Part shown: in pieces, positions 28,863 through 38,143 of the stretch
How positions within the stretch are numbered: position 1 is the stretch's first letter
Layout of the letters: each line of letters starts with the position of its first letter
Assembly (NCBI RefSeq): GCF_014171595.1
Contig: NZ_CP050451.1
Span: 4,712,001-4,776,000 of the forward strand
Direction of reading: 5' to 3'
DNA length: 64,000 nt
Source of the DNA: Massilia sp. Se16.2.3
GTDB taxonomy: Bacteria > Pseudomonadota > Gammaproteobacteria > Burkholderiales > Burkholderiaceae_D
Position numbers and translations under genes: made by a program
The notes under the pieces: model-generated
Database searches by the model: none
Told to the model about the DNA's origin: nothing
Seen by the model: the letters and a program-made list of their open reading frames with translations, nothing else

Positions 28863-29747
28863 TCAGGATTGTGGGAGCAGGCCCGCGCCAACCAGCGCGC
28901 CGCGAACGGTGTCGTGGAAGGAGCTCGACAGGGGTGCCAGCGGCAGGCGCAGGCCGGCGGGCATCTTGCCCATTTCCGCCAGGGCCCACTTGACCGGCAC
29001 CGGGTTCGGCTCGATGAACAGCTTGGCGTGCAATGCCATCACGCGTTTATTGATCTCGATGGCGCGGGCGATGTCGCCGGCCATGGCGGCCGCGCACAGT
29101 TCGTGCATCGCGCGCGGGGCGACGTTGGCGGTAACCGAGATATTGCCGGCGCCGCCGCAGAACATCAGCGCCATCGCGGTCGGATCGTCGCCCGAGTACA
29201 CGGCGAAGGACTTGTCGACCATGCTCAGCAGCTCGATGCCGCGGCCGATGTTGCCGGTGGCATCTTTCACGCCGACGATATTGTCGATCTGCGCCAGGCG
29301 CGCGATGGTCTCGTTGCTCATGTCCGCGACCGTACGGCCGGGCACGTTGTACAGGATGATCGGGATGTCGACCGCTTCGGCAATGGCCTTGAAGTGGCGG
29401 TACATGCCTTCCTGGGTGGGACGGTTGTAGTACGGCACCACCTGCAGCGAGGCGTCGGCACCGACTTCCCTGGCGTGACGGGTCAGCGCGATGGCTTCGA
29501 CGGTCGAATTGCCACCGCTGCCGGCGATCACCGGGATGCGGCCGGCGGCATGGTCCACCGCCAGCTTGATCAGTTCGCCGTGCTCTTCCGGGCTGACCGT
29601 CGCCGATTCGCCGGTGGTGCCAACGATGACGATGCCGTCGCTGCCTTCGTCCACATGCCAATCGATCAGTTTGCGCAGGCTGTCCTGGTCGAGACTGCCG
29701 TCGTCGAACATTGGCGTGACGATTGCTACAATGCTGCCCTTAATCAT
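28863..29747 (-). CDS. dapA: 4-hydroxy-tetrahydrodipicolinate synthase
   Basis: 294 residues, full length. It condenses pyruvate with aspartate semialdehyde in lysine and diaminopimelate synthesis. The (beta/alpha)8 barrel shows the active-site blocks [28 protein letters not shown] and the Schiff-base lysine in [10 protein letters not shown]. The start is [17 protein letters not shown] at 29747; the longer open frame is the 3' part of the upstream methyltransferase read out of frame. The order M50 protease, methyltransferase, dapA, bamC suggests one transcript. Confidence 0.97.
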   Translation of the reverse strand: MIKGSIVAIVTPMFDDGSLDQDSLRKLIDWHVDEGSDGIVIVGTTGESATVSPEEHGELIKLAVDHAAGRIPVIAGSGGNSTVEAIALTRHAREVGADASLQVVPYYNRPTQEGMYRHFKAIAEAVDIPIILYNVPGRTVADMSNETIARLAQIDNIVGVKDATGNIGRGIELLSMVDKSFAVYSGDDPTAMALMFCGGAGNISVTANVAPRAMHELCAAAMAGDIARAIEINKRVMALHAKLFIEPNPVPVKWALAEMGKMPAGLRLPLAPLSSSFHDTVRGALVGAGLLPQS

Positions 29748-29808
29748 ATTCAGTGGAACGTGCCGAAAAATAAAAATCTGATTGTAGCGGATCGTCCGCC
29801 AATATGGT

Positions 29809-30379
29809 TCATTCCCGACCAGATAAATGGTCGAGCTTCGCCCCGGAGAATGCATACGCCCACCCTGCCGCGCACAGGCGCTGCACCCGCGCCGGCTTCG
29901 GATCGGCAATGACGCCGTCCTCGTAAGCCAGCACCTGCAGGCAGTTTGCCCCGGCCAGTTCCAGCAATTCGCCGGGACGCAGCAGGAAGGCGGGATTCGA
30001 CGGCTTGCCAAAGGCTTCGTTGCCAAGGGCAAAGGTTTCGTAGATCAGGAGGCCGCCCGGCGCCAGGCCCGACAGCAGTGCCGGCAACAAGGGCCGGTGC
30101 AGGTAATTGGTGACGACGATGCCGGCGAAGCGGCCGGGGGCGAAGGGCCACGGTGCACCAGGGGCTTCCAGGTCGTATTCGAAGGTCGCGATGCCGGGCC
30201 CGGCGCTCGCGGCCAGGGCAGCGGGGTCGCGGTCGACCGCCAGTACGGCATGCCCGAGGGAAGCGAACAGGCGCGCATGGCGCCCGCCGCCGCCAGGCCA
30301 GGTCGAGCACCTCGCCCGCCGGCACGCAAGGCGCGAAGCGGCGGACCCAGGCGGACGGCTTGTCGAGCGGCGCGTGCAT
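29809..30379 (-). CDS. Class I SAM-dependent methyltransferase, frame broken
   Basis: About 189 residues after correction. Motif I is [20 protein letters not shown] once one extra base is removed at the CC of 30293-30294; as given it reads VLDLAWRRR and goes out of frame. Downstream motifs are [31 protein letters not shown] and [16 protein letters not shown]. The substrate is unknown; its relatives resemble TehB/SAM-methyltransferase small proteins. Its ATG overlaps the M50 protease stop as TGATG, so the two are translationally coupled. Confidence 0.8.
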
Positions 30380-31032
30380 CAGCTCAGCAGCAAGGTGAGC
30401 GGGGTCGCCAGCAGTTTCACAGCCTGGCCGCCCAGCCACATCACGGGCTGCACCCAGAACGAGAGCACGTTCAGCCACAGCAGCGCCAGCAGGATGAAGA
30501 ATCCGTACGGCTCGAGCTTCGCGAACTTGTAGGCCAGGCCGTGCGGGAGCATGCTGGTCACCACACGGCCACCGTCGAGCGGCGGCAGCGGGAACAGGTT
30601 GAAGGCGAAGATCAGCAGGTTGGTGACGACGCCCGCCTGCGCCACCTTGTGCGGGAATTCCTCGCCCACGTTCAGCGCCACCAGCACCATGGCGAAGATC
30701 AGCCACAGCAGCGCCATGACGAAGTTCGCGCCGGGACCCGCGAGCGCCACCCAGGCCATGTCGCGTTTCGGGTTGCGCAGGTTACCGAACTGTACCGGCA
30801 CCGGCTTGGCGTAACCGAACACGAAGCCGGACGTCATGTACAGGGCGATCGGAATGATGATGGTCCCGAACAGGTCGATGTGCGACAGGGGATTGAGGGT
30901 CATGCGTCCCTGTGCATAGGCCGTGTTGTCGCCGAAGTAGCGGGCGGCAAAGGCGTGGGCAGCTTCGTGCAGGGTAATCGCGAACAGAACGGGCAGCGCG
31001 TAGACTGCGATATTGCGAATGATTTCATCCAT
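30379..31032 (-). CDS. Site-2 protease family (M50) membrane metalloprotease
   Basis: 217 residues with about five transmembrane helices. The zinc motif HEAAH (residues 22-26) lies in the first helix, and the third ligand motif NLFPLPPLDGG in a later one. Members of this short group cleave substrates within the membrane; the target here is unknown. It lies between the YciO gene and the methyltransferase gene on the same strand, with a 55-base gap and a TGATG overlap respectively. Confidence 0.9.
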   Translation of the reverse strand: MDEIIRNIAVYALPVLFAITLHEAAHAFAARYFGDNTAYAQGRMTLNPLSHIDLFGTIIIPIALYMTSGFVFGYAKPVPVQFGNLRNPKRDMAWVALAGPGANFVMALLWLIFAMVLVALNVGEEFPHKVAQAGVVTNLLIFAFNLFPLPPLDGGRVVTSMLPHGLAYKFAKLEPYGFFILLALLWLNVLSFWVQPVMWLGGQAVKLLATPLTLLLS

Positions 31033-31087
31033 AAGGGAACGATTCTAGCAGAGCCGGGCGCAATGGCCCGGCCTGGTGGGCGGCCTG

Positions 31088-31711
31088 TCAGAGGCCGAAG
31101 GCGGCGGGATCGCCCCTGCCCTCGCGCACGAGCTCGGGCTCGGCGCCGGTGAGGTCGATGACCGTGGTCGGTTCGAGCGTGCCGGCGCCGCCGTCGATGA
31201 CGAGGTCGATCTGCTTTTCCAGGCGCTCGCGCACCTCGTCCGGGTCGGACAGCATGTGCTCGTCGCCCGGCAGCTGCAGCGTGGTGCCGATCAGCGGCTG
31301 GCCCAGTTCTTCGAGCAGCGCCAGCGTGATCGCGTTTTCCGGCACGCGCAGGCCGATGGTCTTGCGGGACGGATGCGACAGGCGGCGCGGCACTTCCTTC
31401 GTTGCTTCCAGGATGACCGTATAGGGCCCGGGCATGGTGGCCTTCAGCAGCCGGTACTGGACGTTGTCGACGCGCGCGTACTGCGCGATTTCGGACAGGT
31501 CGCGGCACAGCATCGTCAGGTGGTGCTTGTCGTCGATGCCGCGCACGCGGCGCAGCTTTTCGACCGCGCCCTTGTCGTCGAGCTGGCAGACCAGCGCATA
31601 GGCCGAGTCGGTTGGCAGCGCGACCACACCGCCGGAGCGGATGATCTGCGCCGCCTGCGCGATCAGGCGCTTCTGGGGATTTTCCGGGTGGATCTGGAAG
31701 AATTGACTCAT
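31088..31711 (-). CDS. YciO/YrdC/Sua5-family protein (L-threonylcarbamoyladenylate synthase type)
   Basis: 207 residues, starting [17 protein letters not shown]. The Sua5/YciO/YrdC fold is seen in [58 protein letters not shown] and [10 protein letters not shown]. The leading FQIHPENPQ is typical of the YciO branch, whose activity in tRNA t6A synthesis is weaker or uncertain compared with TsaC. The ATG overlaps the htpX stop (ATGA), showing translational coupling. Confidence 0.85.
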   Translation of the reverse strand: MSQFFQIHPENPQKRLIAQAAQIIRSGGVVALPTDSAYALVCQLDDKGAVEKLRRVRGIDDKHHLTMLCRDLSEIAQYARVDNVQYRLLKATMPGPYTVILEATKEVPRRLSHPSRKTIGLRVPENAITLALLEELGQPLIGTTLQLPGDEHMLSDPDEVRERLEKQIDLVIDGGAGTLEPTTVIDLTGAEPELVREGRGDPAAFGL

Positions 31712-32598
31712 GCGGTCGCTCCCTGGCGCAAGGCCTGCAATGCCGCGATGCGTTCTTCCATCGGCGGGTGGGTTGAAAAGAGTGCGCCCCAGCCGCCGCC
31801 GCTGCCGGAAATACCGGATGCCGTCATCGACGAGGGCAAGGCGCCGGGCTGCAGGCCGCCCAGGCGGGCCAGCGCGTGCTGCATCGGTACCGTGCTCCCC
31901 AGCAGTTTAGCGGAACCGGCGTCGGCGCGGAATTCGCGCTGGCGCGAGAACCAGGCGACGATGATCGAGGCCACCAGGCCGAAGGCGATCTCGCACACGA
32001 ACACGGTGGCCATGTAGCCGATGCCGGGGCCGCGGTTGTCGTTCCTCAGCAGGACCTTGTCGACAAAGAAGCCGACCACGCGCGCGAGGAAGACGACGAA
32101 GGTATTGACCACGCCCTGGATCAGGGTCAGCGTCACCATGTCGCCGTTGGCGATGTGCGCGACCTCGTGGCCGAGCACGGCCTCGACCTCGTCCTGGTGC
32201 ATGCCTTGCAAGAGGCCCGTGGACACGGCGACCAGCGCGGAATTCTTGAAGGCGCCGGTGGCGAAGGCATTCGGTTCGCCCTCGTACACGGCCACTTCCG
32301 GCATGCCGATGCCGGCGCGCTCGGCCAGCCTGCGCACCGTATCGACCAGCCAGCGCTGGGTGCTGTTTGCCGGCTGCGCGATGACGCGCGCACCAGTCGA
32401 CCATTTGGCCATCGGCTTGCTCATCAGGAGCGAAATGATGGCGCCAGTGAAGCCCACTACCAGCGAGAACACGGCCAGGGCGCCCACATCGATTCCCTGG
32501 GCGCTCACCGCCCGCCCTACCCCCAGCAGGTTGAGGACGACCGTCAGCACGAGCACAACCGCGAGGTTGGTCGCAAGGAATAACAGGATGCGTTTCAT
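31708..32598 (-). CDS. htpX: Membrane protease HtpX
   Basis: 296 residues. This is an M48 zinc metalloprotease of the inner membrane involved in quality control of membrane proteins. Two N-terminal helices ([35 protein letters not shown]) precede the catalytic HEVAH in [15 protein letters not shown]. Two further helices and the third ligand in [14 protein letters not shown] follow. The length matches the family. TGGAG lies before the ATG. It is the first gene of an apparent htpX-yciO run. Confidence 0.95.
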   Translation of the reverse strand: MKRILLFLATNLAVVLVLTVVLNLLGVGRAVSAQGIDVGALAVFSLVVGFTGAIISLLMSKPMAKWSTGARVIAQPANSTQRWLVDTVRRLAERAGIGMPEVAVYEGEPNAFATGAFKNSALVAVSTGLLQGMHQDEVEAVLGHEVAHIANGDMVTLTLIQGVVNTFVVFLARVVGFFVDKVLLRNDNRGPGIGYMATVFVCEIAFGLVASIIVAWFSRQREFRADAGSAKLLGSTVPMQHALARLGGLQPGALPSSMTASGISGSGGGWGALFSTHPPMEERIAALQALRQGATA

Positions 32599-32691
32599 GG
32601 GGTGCTCCAGGGGCTTGATGGCATTAAGAGGCTGCCAAGATATGGCTGCGCAGCGGGAAATTCAAGCGTGGAGGCTTATGGCGGGCTTAAA

Positions 32692-32722
32692 CGTAGGGTG
32701 GGCACTCCGTGCCCACCCTACG
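32692..32722. repeat. Single full CGTAGGGTGG hairpin
   Basis: CGTAGGGTGGGCACTCC followed by GTGCCCACCCTACG makes a near-perfect hairpin with a 13-base stem. It lies between the htpX start and the stop of the PHP phosphatase gene, 17 bases past that stop. In this copy both outer edges carry the CGTAGGGTGG sequence, unlike the paired copies. Confidence 0.88.
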
Positions 32723-32739
32723 CCTGGCGTATCGGCCCC

Positions 32740-33584
32740 TCAGAACCAGTCGTGCCAAACCGGCGTCACGCCGCTCGGCAAGGGCGGCAGGGCATCGAAC
32801 TCCACCCGCGACTCCCCCGGTGCATGAAAATCCGTCCCGCGCGATGCGAGAAAGCCATACCGCCGCGCCACTTCCGCGTACGTGGCGTACTGGTCCGGCG
32901 TGTGGCTGCCGGTGACGACCTCGATGGCATTGCCGCCCAGCTGGCGGAAGGTGTCGAACAAGGCGTCCTCGCCCGTTTGCGTGAACTTGTAGCGGCCCGG
33001 GTGGGCGATCACGGGGATGCCGCCGGCGCTCTTGATCCAGCCCATCGCGTCTTCCAGCGAGGCCCAGCGGTGCGGCACGTAGCCTGGCTTGCCTTCGGTG
33101 AGGTATTTCTTGAACACTTCCGCGGTCGTCTGGCAGGCGCCGCACTCGACCAGGTAGCGCGCGAAGTGCGTGCGCGAGAGCAGGTCCGGGTTGCCGACAT
33201 ATTTCACGGCGCCCTCGTAGGCGTTCGGGATGCCGGCCGCGTCCAGCTGGCGGGCGATCTCGCGCCGCGCGCGTCGCGGCCATGGCGGGTGGCCGCCAGG
33301 CCGGCGAGCAATGCCGGGTCGTCCTCGTCGATCTGCAGGCCGACCAGGTGCACGGTCTGGTTGGCCCAGGTGACGGAAATCTCGACGCCGGACACGAAGT
33401 GCATGCCCAGCTCATCGGCCGCGACCCGCGCCGCCTTGATGCCGCCGACCTCGTCGTGGTCGGTCAGGGCCCATACACCGACGCCGGCCTTGCGTGCATA
33501 GGCGGCGACGGCGATCGGCGCGAGGACGCCGTCGGACACGTTCGAGTGGCAGTGCAAATCGACTTTCAACGAATCATTCAACAT
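32740..33584 (-). CDS. PHP-domain 3',5'-nucleoside bisphosphate phosphatase (RNase AM/YciV-like), frame broken
   Basis: About 281 residues after correction. Metal-binding PHP motifs are clear: DLHCHSNVSDG, WALTDHDEVGG, GVEISVTWANQTVHLVGL, then in the other frame PVIAHPGRYKF, EVVTGSHTPDQY and LASRGTDFHAPGE. The family removes the 3'-phosphate of pAp and trims RNA 5' ends. One base is missing near 33268, where RDARG should run into REIARQLDAAGIPNAYEG. The start is MLNDSLKVDLHCHS at 33584. It is a single gene with the GFA gene diverging upstream. Confidence 0.85.
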
Positions 33585-33722
33585 GGTACTGAGGCGGTGC
33601 TTTCCTGGAAGAGCAAACATTGTACGCCGCATCCTTGCGCGGCGCATTCCGGGCCAGGCGCGGCTGCATAGTCATGCCACCAGGAATGATAGAGTTGGCA
33701 TTTCGGCCAGGGGAAACGACAG

Positions 33723-34118
33723 ATGAAGACCTACCACGGCAGCTGCCATTGCGGCGCGGTGCGTTACGAAGCGGACATCGATTTCAGCCGCGGCACGATC
33801 AAGTGCAACTGCACGGTCTGCACCAAGATGCGCTTCTGGGCGGCGCAGGTGCCGCCGGAGGCGTTCCGCCTGCTGAGCGGGAACGACAGGCTCGGCGAAT
33901 ACCGCTTCGGCGCGCGCCGCGACGGGCACCATTTCTGCCGGCAGTGCGGGATCAACCTGTTTTCGACCGGGACGTCACGCAGTGGACGTTTTGTTGCGGT
34001 GACGGTGGCGAGCCTGGATGATGCGAGTGTTGCCGAGATGATGAGCGGGCCGGTGCGATATATCGATCGGCGCAATGATGAGTGGGATGTGGCACCGGAA
34101 GAGATTCGGCATTTGTGA
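33723..34118 (+). CDS. GFA family zinc-binding protein
   Basis: 131 residues. The zinc-ligand motifs are GSCHCGAVRY, CNCTVCTKMRFW and HFCRQCGINLFST, the same domain as the gene at 2082-2507 but only distantly similar overall. An AGGGGAAA ribosome site precedes the ATG. Function unknown. Downstream lies the 187-bp tandem repeat array. Confidence 0.82.
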   Translation: MKTYHGSCHCGAVRYEADIDFSRGTIKCNCTVCTKMRFWAAQVPPEAFRLLSGNDRLGEYRFGARRDGHHFCRQCGINLFSTGTSRSGRFVAVTVASLDDASVAEMMSGPVRYIDRRNDEWDVAPEEIRHL

Positions 34119-34220
34119 GGCGCGTTTGGATGCCGTGCAGAGGAAATTTGCATTGGAGGCTGGCGAGGCAAATATTGTTTGCATTGTGGGCAGAGGCGAT
34201 GTCGCCGAAATGCAGGTGAT

Positions 34221-34780
34221 GAGACCGCGTGGGCTCAAGAGCCCACCCTACGTACCACGGCAGATCGTAGGGTGGGCTCTTGAGCCACGCGGTATGACAC
34301 TCTCCATACCGCTCGGCATCCGACACCACGAGAAGCTAATCGGCGATACCGCTATTTGGCTCACTTCGCCAAAAACGCCTCGATCAAGCGTGCCAGCACC
34401 TCCGGCGAGACCGCGTGGGCTCAAGAGCCCACCCTACGTACCACGGCAGATCGTAGGGTGGGCTCTTGAGCCCACGCGGTATGACACTCTCCATACCGCT
34501 CGGCATCCGACACCACGAGAAGCTAATCGGCGATACCGCTATTTGACTCACTTCGCCAAAAATGCCTCGATCAAGCGTGCCAGCACCTCCGGCGAGACCG
34601 CGTGGGCTCAAGAGCCCACCCTACGTACCACGGCAGATCGTAGGGTGGGCTCTCGAGCCCACGCGGTATGACACTCTCCATACCGCTCGGCATCCGACAC
34701 CACGAGAAGCTAATCGGCGATACCGCTATTTGACTCACTTCGCCAAAAACGCCTCGATCAAGCGTGCCAGCACCTCCGGC
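34221..34780. repeat. 187-bp tandem repeat, three copies, containing the 3' end of the adjacent gene
   Basis: Units span 34221-34406 (186 bp), 34407-34593 and 34594-34780 (187 bp each). Each holds an inverted pair of GGGCTC-core hairpins, a unique stretch (ATGACACTCTCCATACCGC and CGACACCACGAGAAGCTAAT), and then 46 bases identical or nearly so to the last 15 codons and stop of the minus-strand hydrolase. Copy 3 carries the gene's own end; copies 1 and 2 are orphan tails. Differences between copies are a few single bases. The array and its flank occupy the 34119-34734 gap. Confidence 0.95.
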
Positions 34781-35613
34781 TGATCATGGTGCACCATATG
34801 CCCGGCATCCGCCACGATATGCGGCTCGACCGAGGCCATGTGCGCCAGGCGGCGGTCGACCTCGGCGCGCATTTCTTCCTGCGGCCCCATCCACTTCCAC
34901 ATCTCGGTATCACGCGCCTCGATCCACAGCACCGGCGCCGTGATGCGCTTCCACGAAGCGATCATCTCGTCCAGGTGGTAGAGCAGCGGCCCGCTCATCT
35001 TGTGCGCCGGGTCGCCGAGGATCTCGTATTCGCCCGCCGCGTTCTTCGCCGACCAGTGTTCGGCCAGGAAGGCCGCCCGCTCGGCAGGCAGGCGCGGATT
35101 GGTTTTCGTCAGGCGCGCCGCCACCTCTTCCAGGCTGGCATAGCTGCGCATCGTCGGCGGGTTGCGCAGTTCTTCCAGCCACTTCGCCATGCGCTTGGGC
35201 GCCTGTTCCGGCCGCGCACCCATCAGGCCGATGCCCTCCAGGTTGATCAGCCTGGCAACGCGCTCGGGCCGCGCACCGGCGTACAGGCTGATGACGTTGC
35301 CGCCCATGCTGTGGCCGAGCAGGTTCACCGGCTGCCCAGGCGAGTAGTGTTCCAGCAGCGCGTCGAGGTCGGCCACGTAGTCGGGGAACCAGTAGGTGTC
35401 GGAATGCGTGCGCTCGGACAGGCCGAAGCCGCGCCAGTCGTGCGCGATCACGTGCCAGTCGCCCTCCAGGGCGTCGACCATGAACTGGAACGAGGCGGAC
35501 ATGTCCATCCAGCCATGCGCCATGAAGAGCTTGGGTGCGCCCTCGCGGCCCCAGTGGCGCACGTGGGTGCGCAGGCCGCGAATGGTGAGGAATTCGGAAC
35601 GGGAAGGTGTCAT
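34735..35613 (-). CDS. Alpha/beta hydrolase
   Basis: 292 residues, intact. The core is seen in KLFMAHGWMDMSASFQFMVD (oxyanion region), VIAHDWRGFGLSER, nucleophile elbow LLGHSMGGNVISLYAG, acid in PVLWIEARDTEMW, and His in VADAGHMVHHDQPEVLARLI. Proteins of this type hydrolyse small esters or C-C bonds; the substrate is unknown. A TATAAT -10 and a 12-base palindrome lie 35-55 bases upstream. The last 46 bases of the gene are duplicated twice downstream in the tandem array. Confidence 0.9.
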   Translation of the reverse strand: MTPSRSEFLTIRGLRTHVRHWGREGAPKLFMAHGWMDMSASFQFMVDALEGDWHVIAHDWRGFGLSERTHSDTYWFPDYVADLDALLEHYSPGQPVNLLGHSMGGNVISLYAGARPERVARLINLEGIGLMGARPEQAPKRMAKWLEELRNPPTMRSYASLEEVAARLTKTNPRLPAERAAFLAEHWSAKNAAGEYEILGDPAHKMSGPLLYHLDEMIASWKRITAPVLWIEARDTEMWKWMGPQEEMRAEVDRRLAHMASVEPHIVADAGHMVHHDQPEVLARLIEAFLAK

Positions 35614-35647
35614 GGCGGGCTCGAACGGTAAAAAAGGCAGAAAAAAA

Positions 35648-35667
35648 GAACGACCGTTCGCATTATA
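35648..35667 (-). promoter_or_regulatory. Promoter and candidate operator of the hydrolase gene
   Basis: On the minus strand TATAAT (35667-35662) is followed directly by GCGAACGGTCGTTC, which contains the inverted repeat GAACG-GT-CGTTC (35648-35659). This form is typical of TetR-family operators placed to block the start of transcription. No TetR gene is adjacent, so the regulator would act in trans (inference). Confidence 0.5.
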
Positions 35668-35789
35668 CGGGAGCCGTTGAATTCCTGCCGGCCGCCCCCA
35701 TTTGCCGTCAATCGACAGCAGGACGGCGCCGGCGAGCGGACCGAAGGGCGTAAAATAGCGGCAACTTCACCCTTTACGCGATCACATCC

Positions 35790-36314
35790 ATGGCGATTTA
35801 CCAGCTGGGCGAGCATGCGCCCCAGATCGATGCGTCGGCCTTTGTCGCCGATACGGCCAGCCTGATCGGCAAAGTGACCCTCGAGGCGAACGCCTCGGTA
35901 TGGTTCGGTGCCACGCTCCGCGGCGACAACGAGCGGATCACGATCGGCGAGAACAGCAACGTCCAGGAGGGCACGGTGATGCACACCGACATGGGCTACC
36001 CGCTCGTGCTCGGCAAGAACGTCACCGTCGGCCACCAGGCGATGCTGCATGGCTGCACGGTGGGCGATGGTTCGCTCATCGGTATCCAGGCCGTGATCCT
36101 GAACGGCGCGAAGATCGGCAAGGGATGCCTGGTCGGGGCCGGTGCCCTGGTTACCGAGGGCAAGGAGTTCCCCGACCATTCGCTGATACTCGGTTCGCCC
36201 GCCAAGGTGGTGCGTACCCTCACGGAAGAAGACCTGCAGCGCCTGCAGGGCAGCGCCGCCAGTTATGTGGCGCGCGGCCAGTTGTTCAAGGCGCAGCTCA
36301 AGCAAATCGGATAA
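35790..36314 (+). CDS. Gamma carbonic anhydrase family protein
   Basis: 174 residues. It is a left-handed beta-helix of hexapeptide repeats ([21 protein letters not shown], then [18 protein letters not shown]) with the zinc His residues in MHTDMG and [15 protein letters not shown]. The family is a trimer; YrdA/PaaY-type members are often acyl-CoA thioesterases or weak carbonic anhydrases, so activity is uncertain. It precedes hslO by 3 bases, implying co-transcription. A TAAAAT -10-like box lies about 37 bases upstream. Confidence 0.9.
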   Translation: MAIYQLGEHAPQIDASAFVADTASLIGKVTLEANASVWFGATLRGDNERITIGENSNVQEGTVMHTDMGYPLVLGKNVTVGHQAMLHGCTVGDGSLIGIQAVILNGAKIGKGCLVGAGALVTEGKEFPDHSLILGSPAKVVRTLTEEDLQRLQGSAASYVARGQLFKAQLKQIG

Positions 36315-36317
36315 ACA

Positions 36318-37274
36318 ATGACGACAGTAGAAACCCGCGACACCCTCCAGAAATTCATCTTCGACAACGCCGCCGTACGCGGCGAGCTGGTCGAGATCTC
36401 CGACACCTGGCGTGAAATCCAGGCGCGCCACGGCTACCCGAAAGCGGTGCGCTCCATGCTGGGCGAAATGGTGGCGGCCGCGGCCCTGCTGTCGGCCAAC
36501 CTGAAATTCAACGGCTCGATCGTGATGCAGATCCACGGCCACGGGCCGGTGCGCCTGATGGTCGTCGAGTGCGACGCCGACCTGCGCATCCGCGCCACGG
36601 CAAAACTGGCGCCGGACGTGGACATCGCCGACGACGCCACCATGACCGAGCTGCTCAACGTGAATCGCCTCGGGCGCTTCGTGATCACGCTCGACCCGCT
36701 GGAAAAGATGCCGGGCCAGCAGCCCTACCAGGGCATCGTCCCGCTCGACGGCGACAGCATGGCCACCGTCATCGAAAACTACATGCTGCGTTCGGAACAG
36801 CTCGACACGAAACTGTGGCTGGCGGCCGACGACCAGGTCTCGCGCGGACTGCTGCTGCAAAAACTGCCGCGCCACAGCGGCAAGGAAGACCAGACGGCGC
36901 AGGCCACCGTCGAGGAAGACCTGGAAACCTGGAACCGCGCTGTCGTGCTCGGCAGCACGCTGAAGCAGGAAGAACTGCTGAGTACCGATATCCAGACCCT
37001 GCTCACTCGCCTGTTCTGGGAAGAGACGATCCGCGTCTTCGATCCGCAGCACCCGCACTTCCACTGCAGCTGCACCCGCGAAAAGGTCGGCAACATGCTG
37101 AAAATGCTGGGCCAGGACGAAGTGGAATCGGCACTGGCGGATCTCGGCGAACTGGGCATCAACTGCGACTTTTGCGGCAAGCACTACGCCTTCGACAAGG
37201 TCGATTGCGCGCAACTGTTCGCCACCCCGACGACGGCCGACGCGATGGTGCCGGCCGGCGAAGCGAAACATTAA
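36318..37274 (+). CDS. hslO: Redox-regulated chaperone Hsp33
   Basis: 318 residues. Hsp33 holds unfolding proteins during oxidative stress and is switched on when its zinc-bound cysteines oxidise. The four ligands are present as HCSCTRE and CDFCGKHY near the C-terminus, and the N-terminal domain shows MLGEMVAAAALLSANLKF and GHGPVRLMVVECDADLRIR. Its position just after the gamma carbonic anhydrase gene and before a thioesterase suggests a three-gene operon. Confidence 0.96.
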   Translation: MTTVETRDTLQKFIFDNAAVRGELVEISDTWREIQARHGYPKAVRSMLGEMVAAAALLSANLKFNGSIVMQIHGHGPVRLMVVECDADLRIRATAKLAPDVDIADDATMTELLNVNRLGRFVITLDPLEKMPGQQPYQGIVPLDGDSMATVIENYMLRSEQLDTKLWLAADDQVSRGLLLQKLPRHSGKEDQTAQATVEEDLETWNRAVVLGSTLKQEELLSTDIQTLLTRLFWEETIRVFDPQHPHFHCSCTREKVGNMLKMLGQDEVESALADLGELGINCDFCGKHYAFDKVDCAQLFATPTTADAMVPAGEAKH

Positions 37275-37286
37275 TCGAGGAACCCG

Positions 37287-37721
37287 TTGACGATGCGCGA
37301 CACGCCCCGCTCCGCCTTCCCCCACTTCCTGGCGCTGCCGACGCGCTGGATGGACAACGACAGCTACGGGCATGTCAACAACGTCAACTACTACAGCTTC
37401 TTCGACACCGCGGTCAATCGGTTCCTGATCGACCGCGGCGTGCTCGACATCCACAAGGACGAGGTCGTGGGCTTTGTCGTCGAGACCAGCTGCTCCTACT
37501 TCAGTTCGATTTCCTTCCCCGACACCGTCCACGTCGGCGTGCGTGTCGCCAGGCTCGGCAATTCCAGCGTGCGCTACGAACTGGCCCTGTATCGCAACGA
37601 CGAAGCCCTGCCCTCGGCGGCCGGGCATTTCGTGCATGTGTACGTGGACCGGCGCACGAACAAGTCGGTGCCGATTCCGGAACCGGTGCGCGCCCTCCTG
37701 GCGACCATCGCACCGGCCTAA
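37287..37721 (+). CDS. Acyl-CoA thioesterase (4-hydroxybenzoyl-CoA thioesterase hotdog type)
   Basis: 144 residues. Hotdog fold with the catalytic Asp/Asn region RWMDNDSYGHVNNVNYYSFF, then VVETSCSYFSSISFPDTVHV and GHFVHVYVDRRTNKSVPIP. It hydrolyses acyl-CoA; the chain specificity is unknown. GAGG spacing favours the TTG at 37287 as start, with the ATG at 37293 as alternative. Its TAA stop coincides with the left edge of a 158-bp inverted-repeat element, so the 3' end of the transcript is inside that element. Confidence 0.87.
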   Translation: MTMRDTPRSAFPHFLALPTRWMDNDSYGHVNNVNYYSFFDTAVNRFLIDRGVLDIHKDEVVGFVVETSCSYFSSISFPDTVHVGVRVARLGNSSVRYELALYRNDEALPSAAGHFVHVYVDRRTNKSVPIPEPVRALLATIAPA

Positions 37722-37878
37722 GAGCCTATCCCGGTAGTCCGGGGAAAGCTGGTGGCGATGCATGGCAAGCGCGGGCAAGGCGCGAGGAGGCCGCATGGCT
37801 GGCCATGCAACGACGAGCAACGCAGCACGCGTTTGTCAGGCGCGCCAGCAGCGACTCCGGACTACCGGGATAGGCTCT
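37721..37878. mobile_element. 158-bp element A with perfect 22-bp terminal inverted repeats
   Basis: The left end AGAGCCTATCCCGGTAGTCC (37721 on) is matched perfectly by the right end (37857-37878) in inverted form, 22 bases in all. The inside is GC-rich and non-coding. The flanks read TAA on both sides if the terminal A/T is counted as target, suggesting a 2-3 base target duplication. It carries no transposase, so it is MITE-like. The left end overlaps the thioesterase stop codon and the right end touches element B. Confidence 0.88.
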
Positions 37879-38036
37879 AAGTACTCGCCCAGAAATAAAT
37901 GTGTTTTTGGCTGCCATAACCGGCGCGCTGCTGCGTTGGCTCCCGCTTGCAGTGCTCGCACTGCGGCGCACTCGCCGCCTAGCATCGCATCCGGTTCTGT
38001 TTGCCAAAACTCACATTTATTTCTTGTCGAGTACTT
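37879..38036. mobile_element. 158-bp element B with 25-bp imperfect terminal inverted repeats
   Basis: The left end AAGTACTCGCCCAGAAATAA and the right end, read on the other strand, AAGTACTCGACAAGAAATAA share about 22 of 25 bases, and both continue with ATGTG. The inside includes CCATAACCGGCGCGCTGC and a CAGTGCTCGCACTG palindrome, and is non-coding. Its length equals that of element A although the sequences differ. A second, truncated copy lies at 63097-63224. CTAAGTACT/AGTACTTAG at the ends suggests a TA target. Confidence 0.88.
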
Positions 38037-38143
38037 AGCCCGCGCCGCAGCCGGCATGGCCGGCCGCACGCCACCCATCGGCCCGGCTGTCGATTCGTCG
38101 CATGCCGCTTTGCCGCCCGGCTTGCCGCCCTTAAAATGCGGCA

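Noticed and set aside
34221..34780. CRISPR array
   Set aside because: The repeats are 187 bp, contiguous, and contain gene sequence; there are no unique spacers and no cas genes. The same applies to the 50-bp array at 23854.
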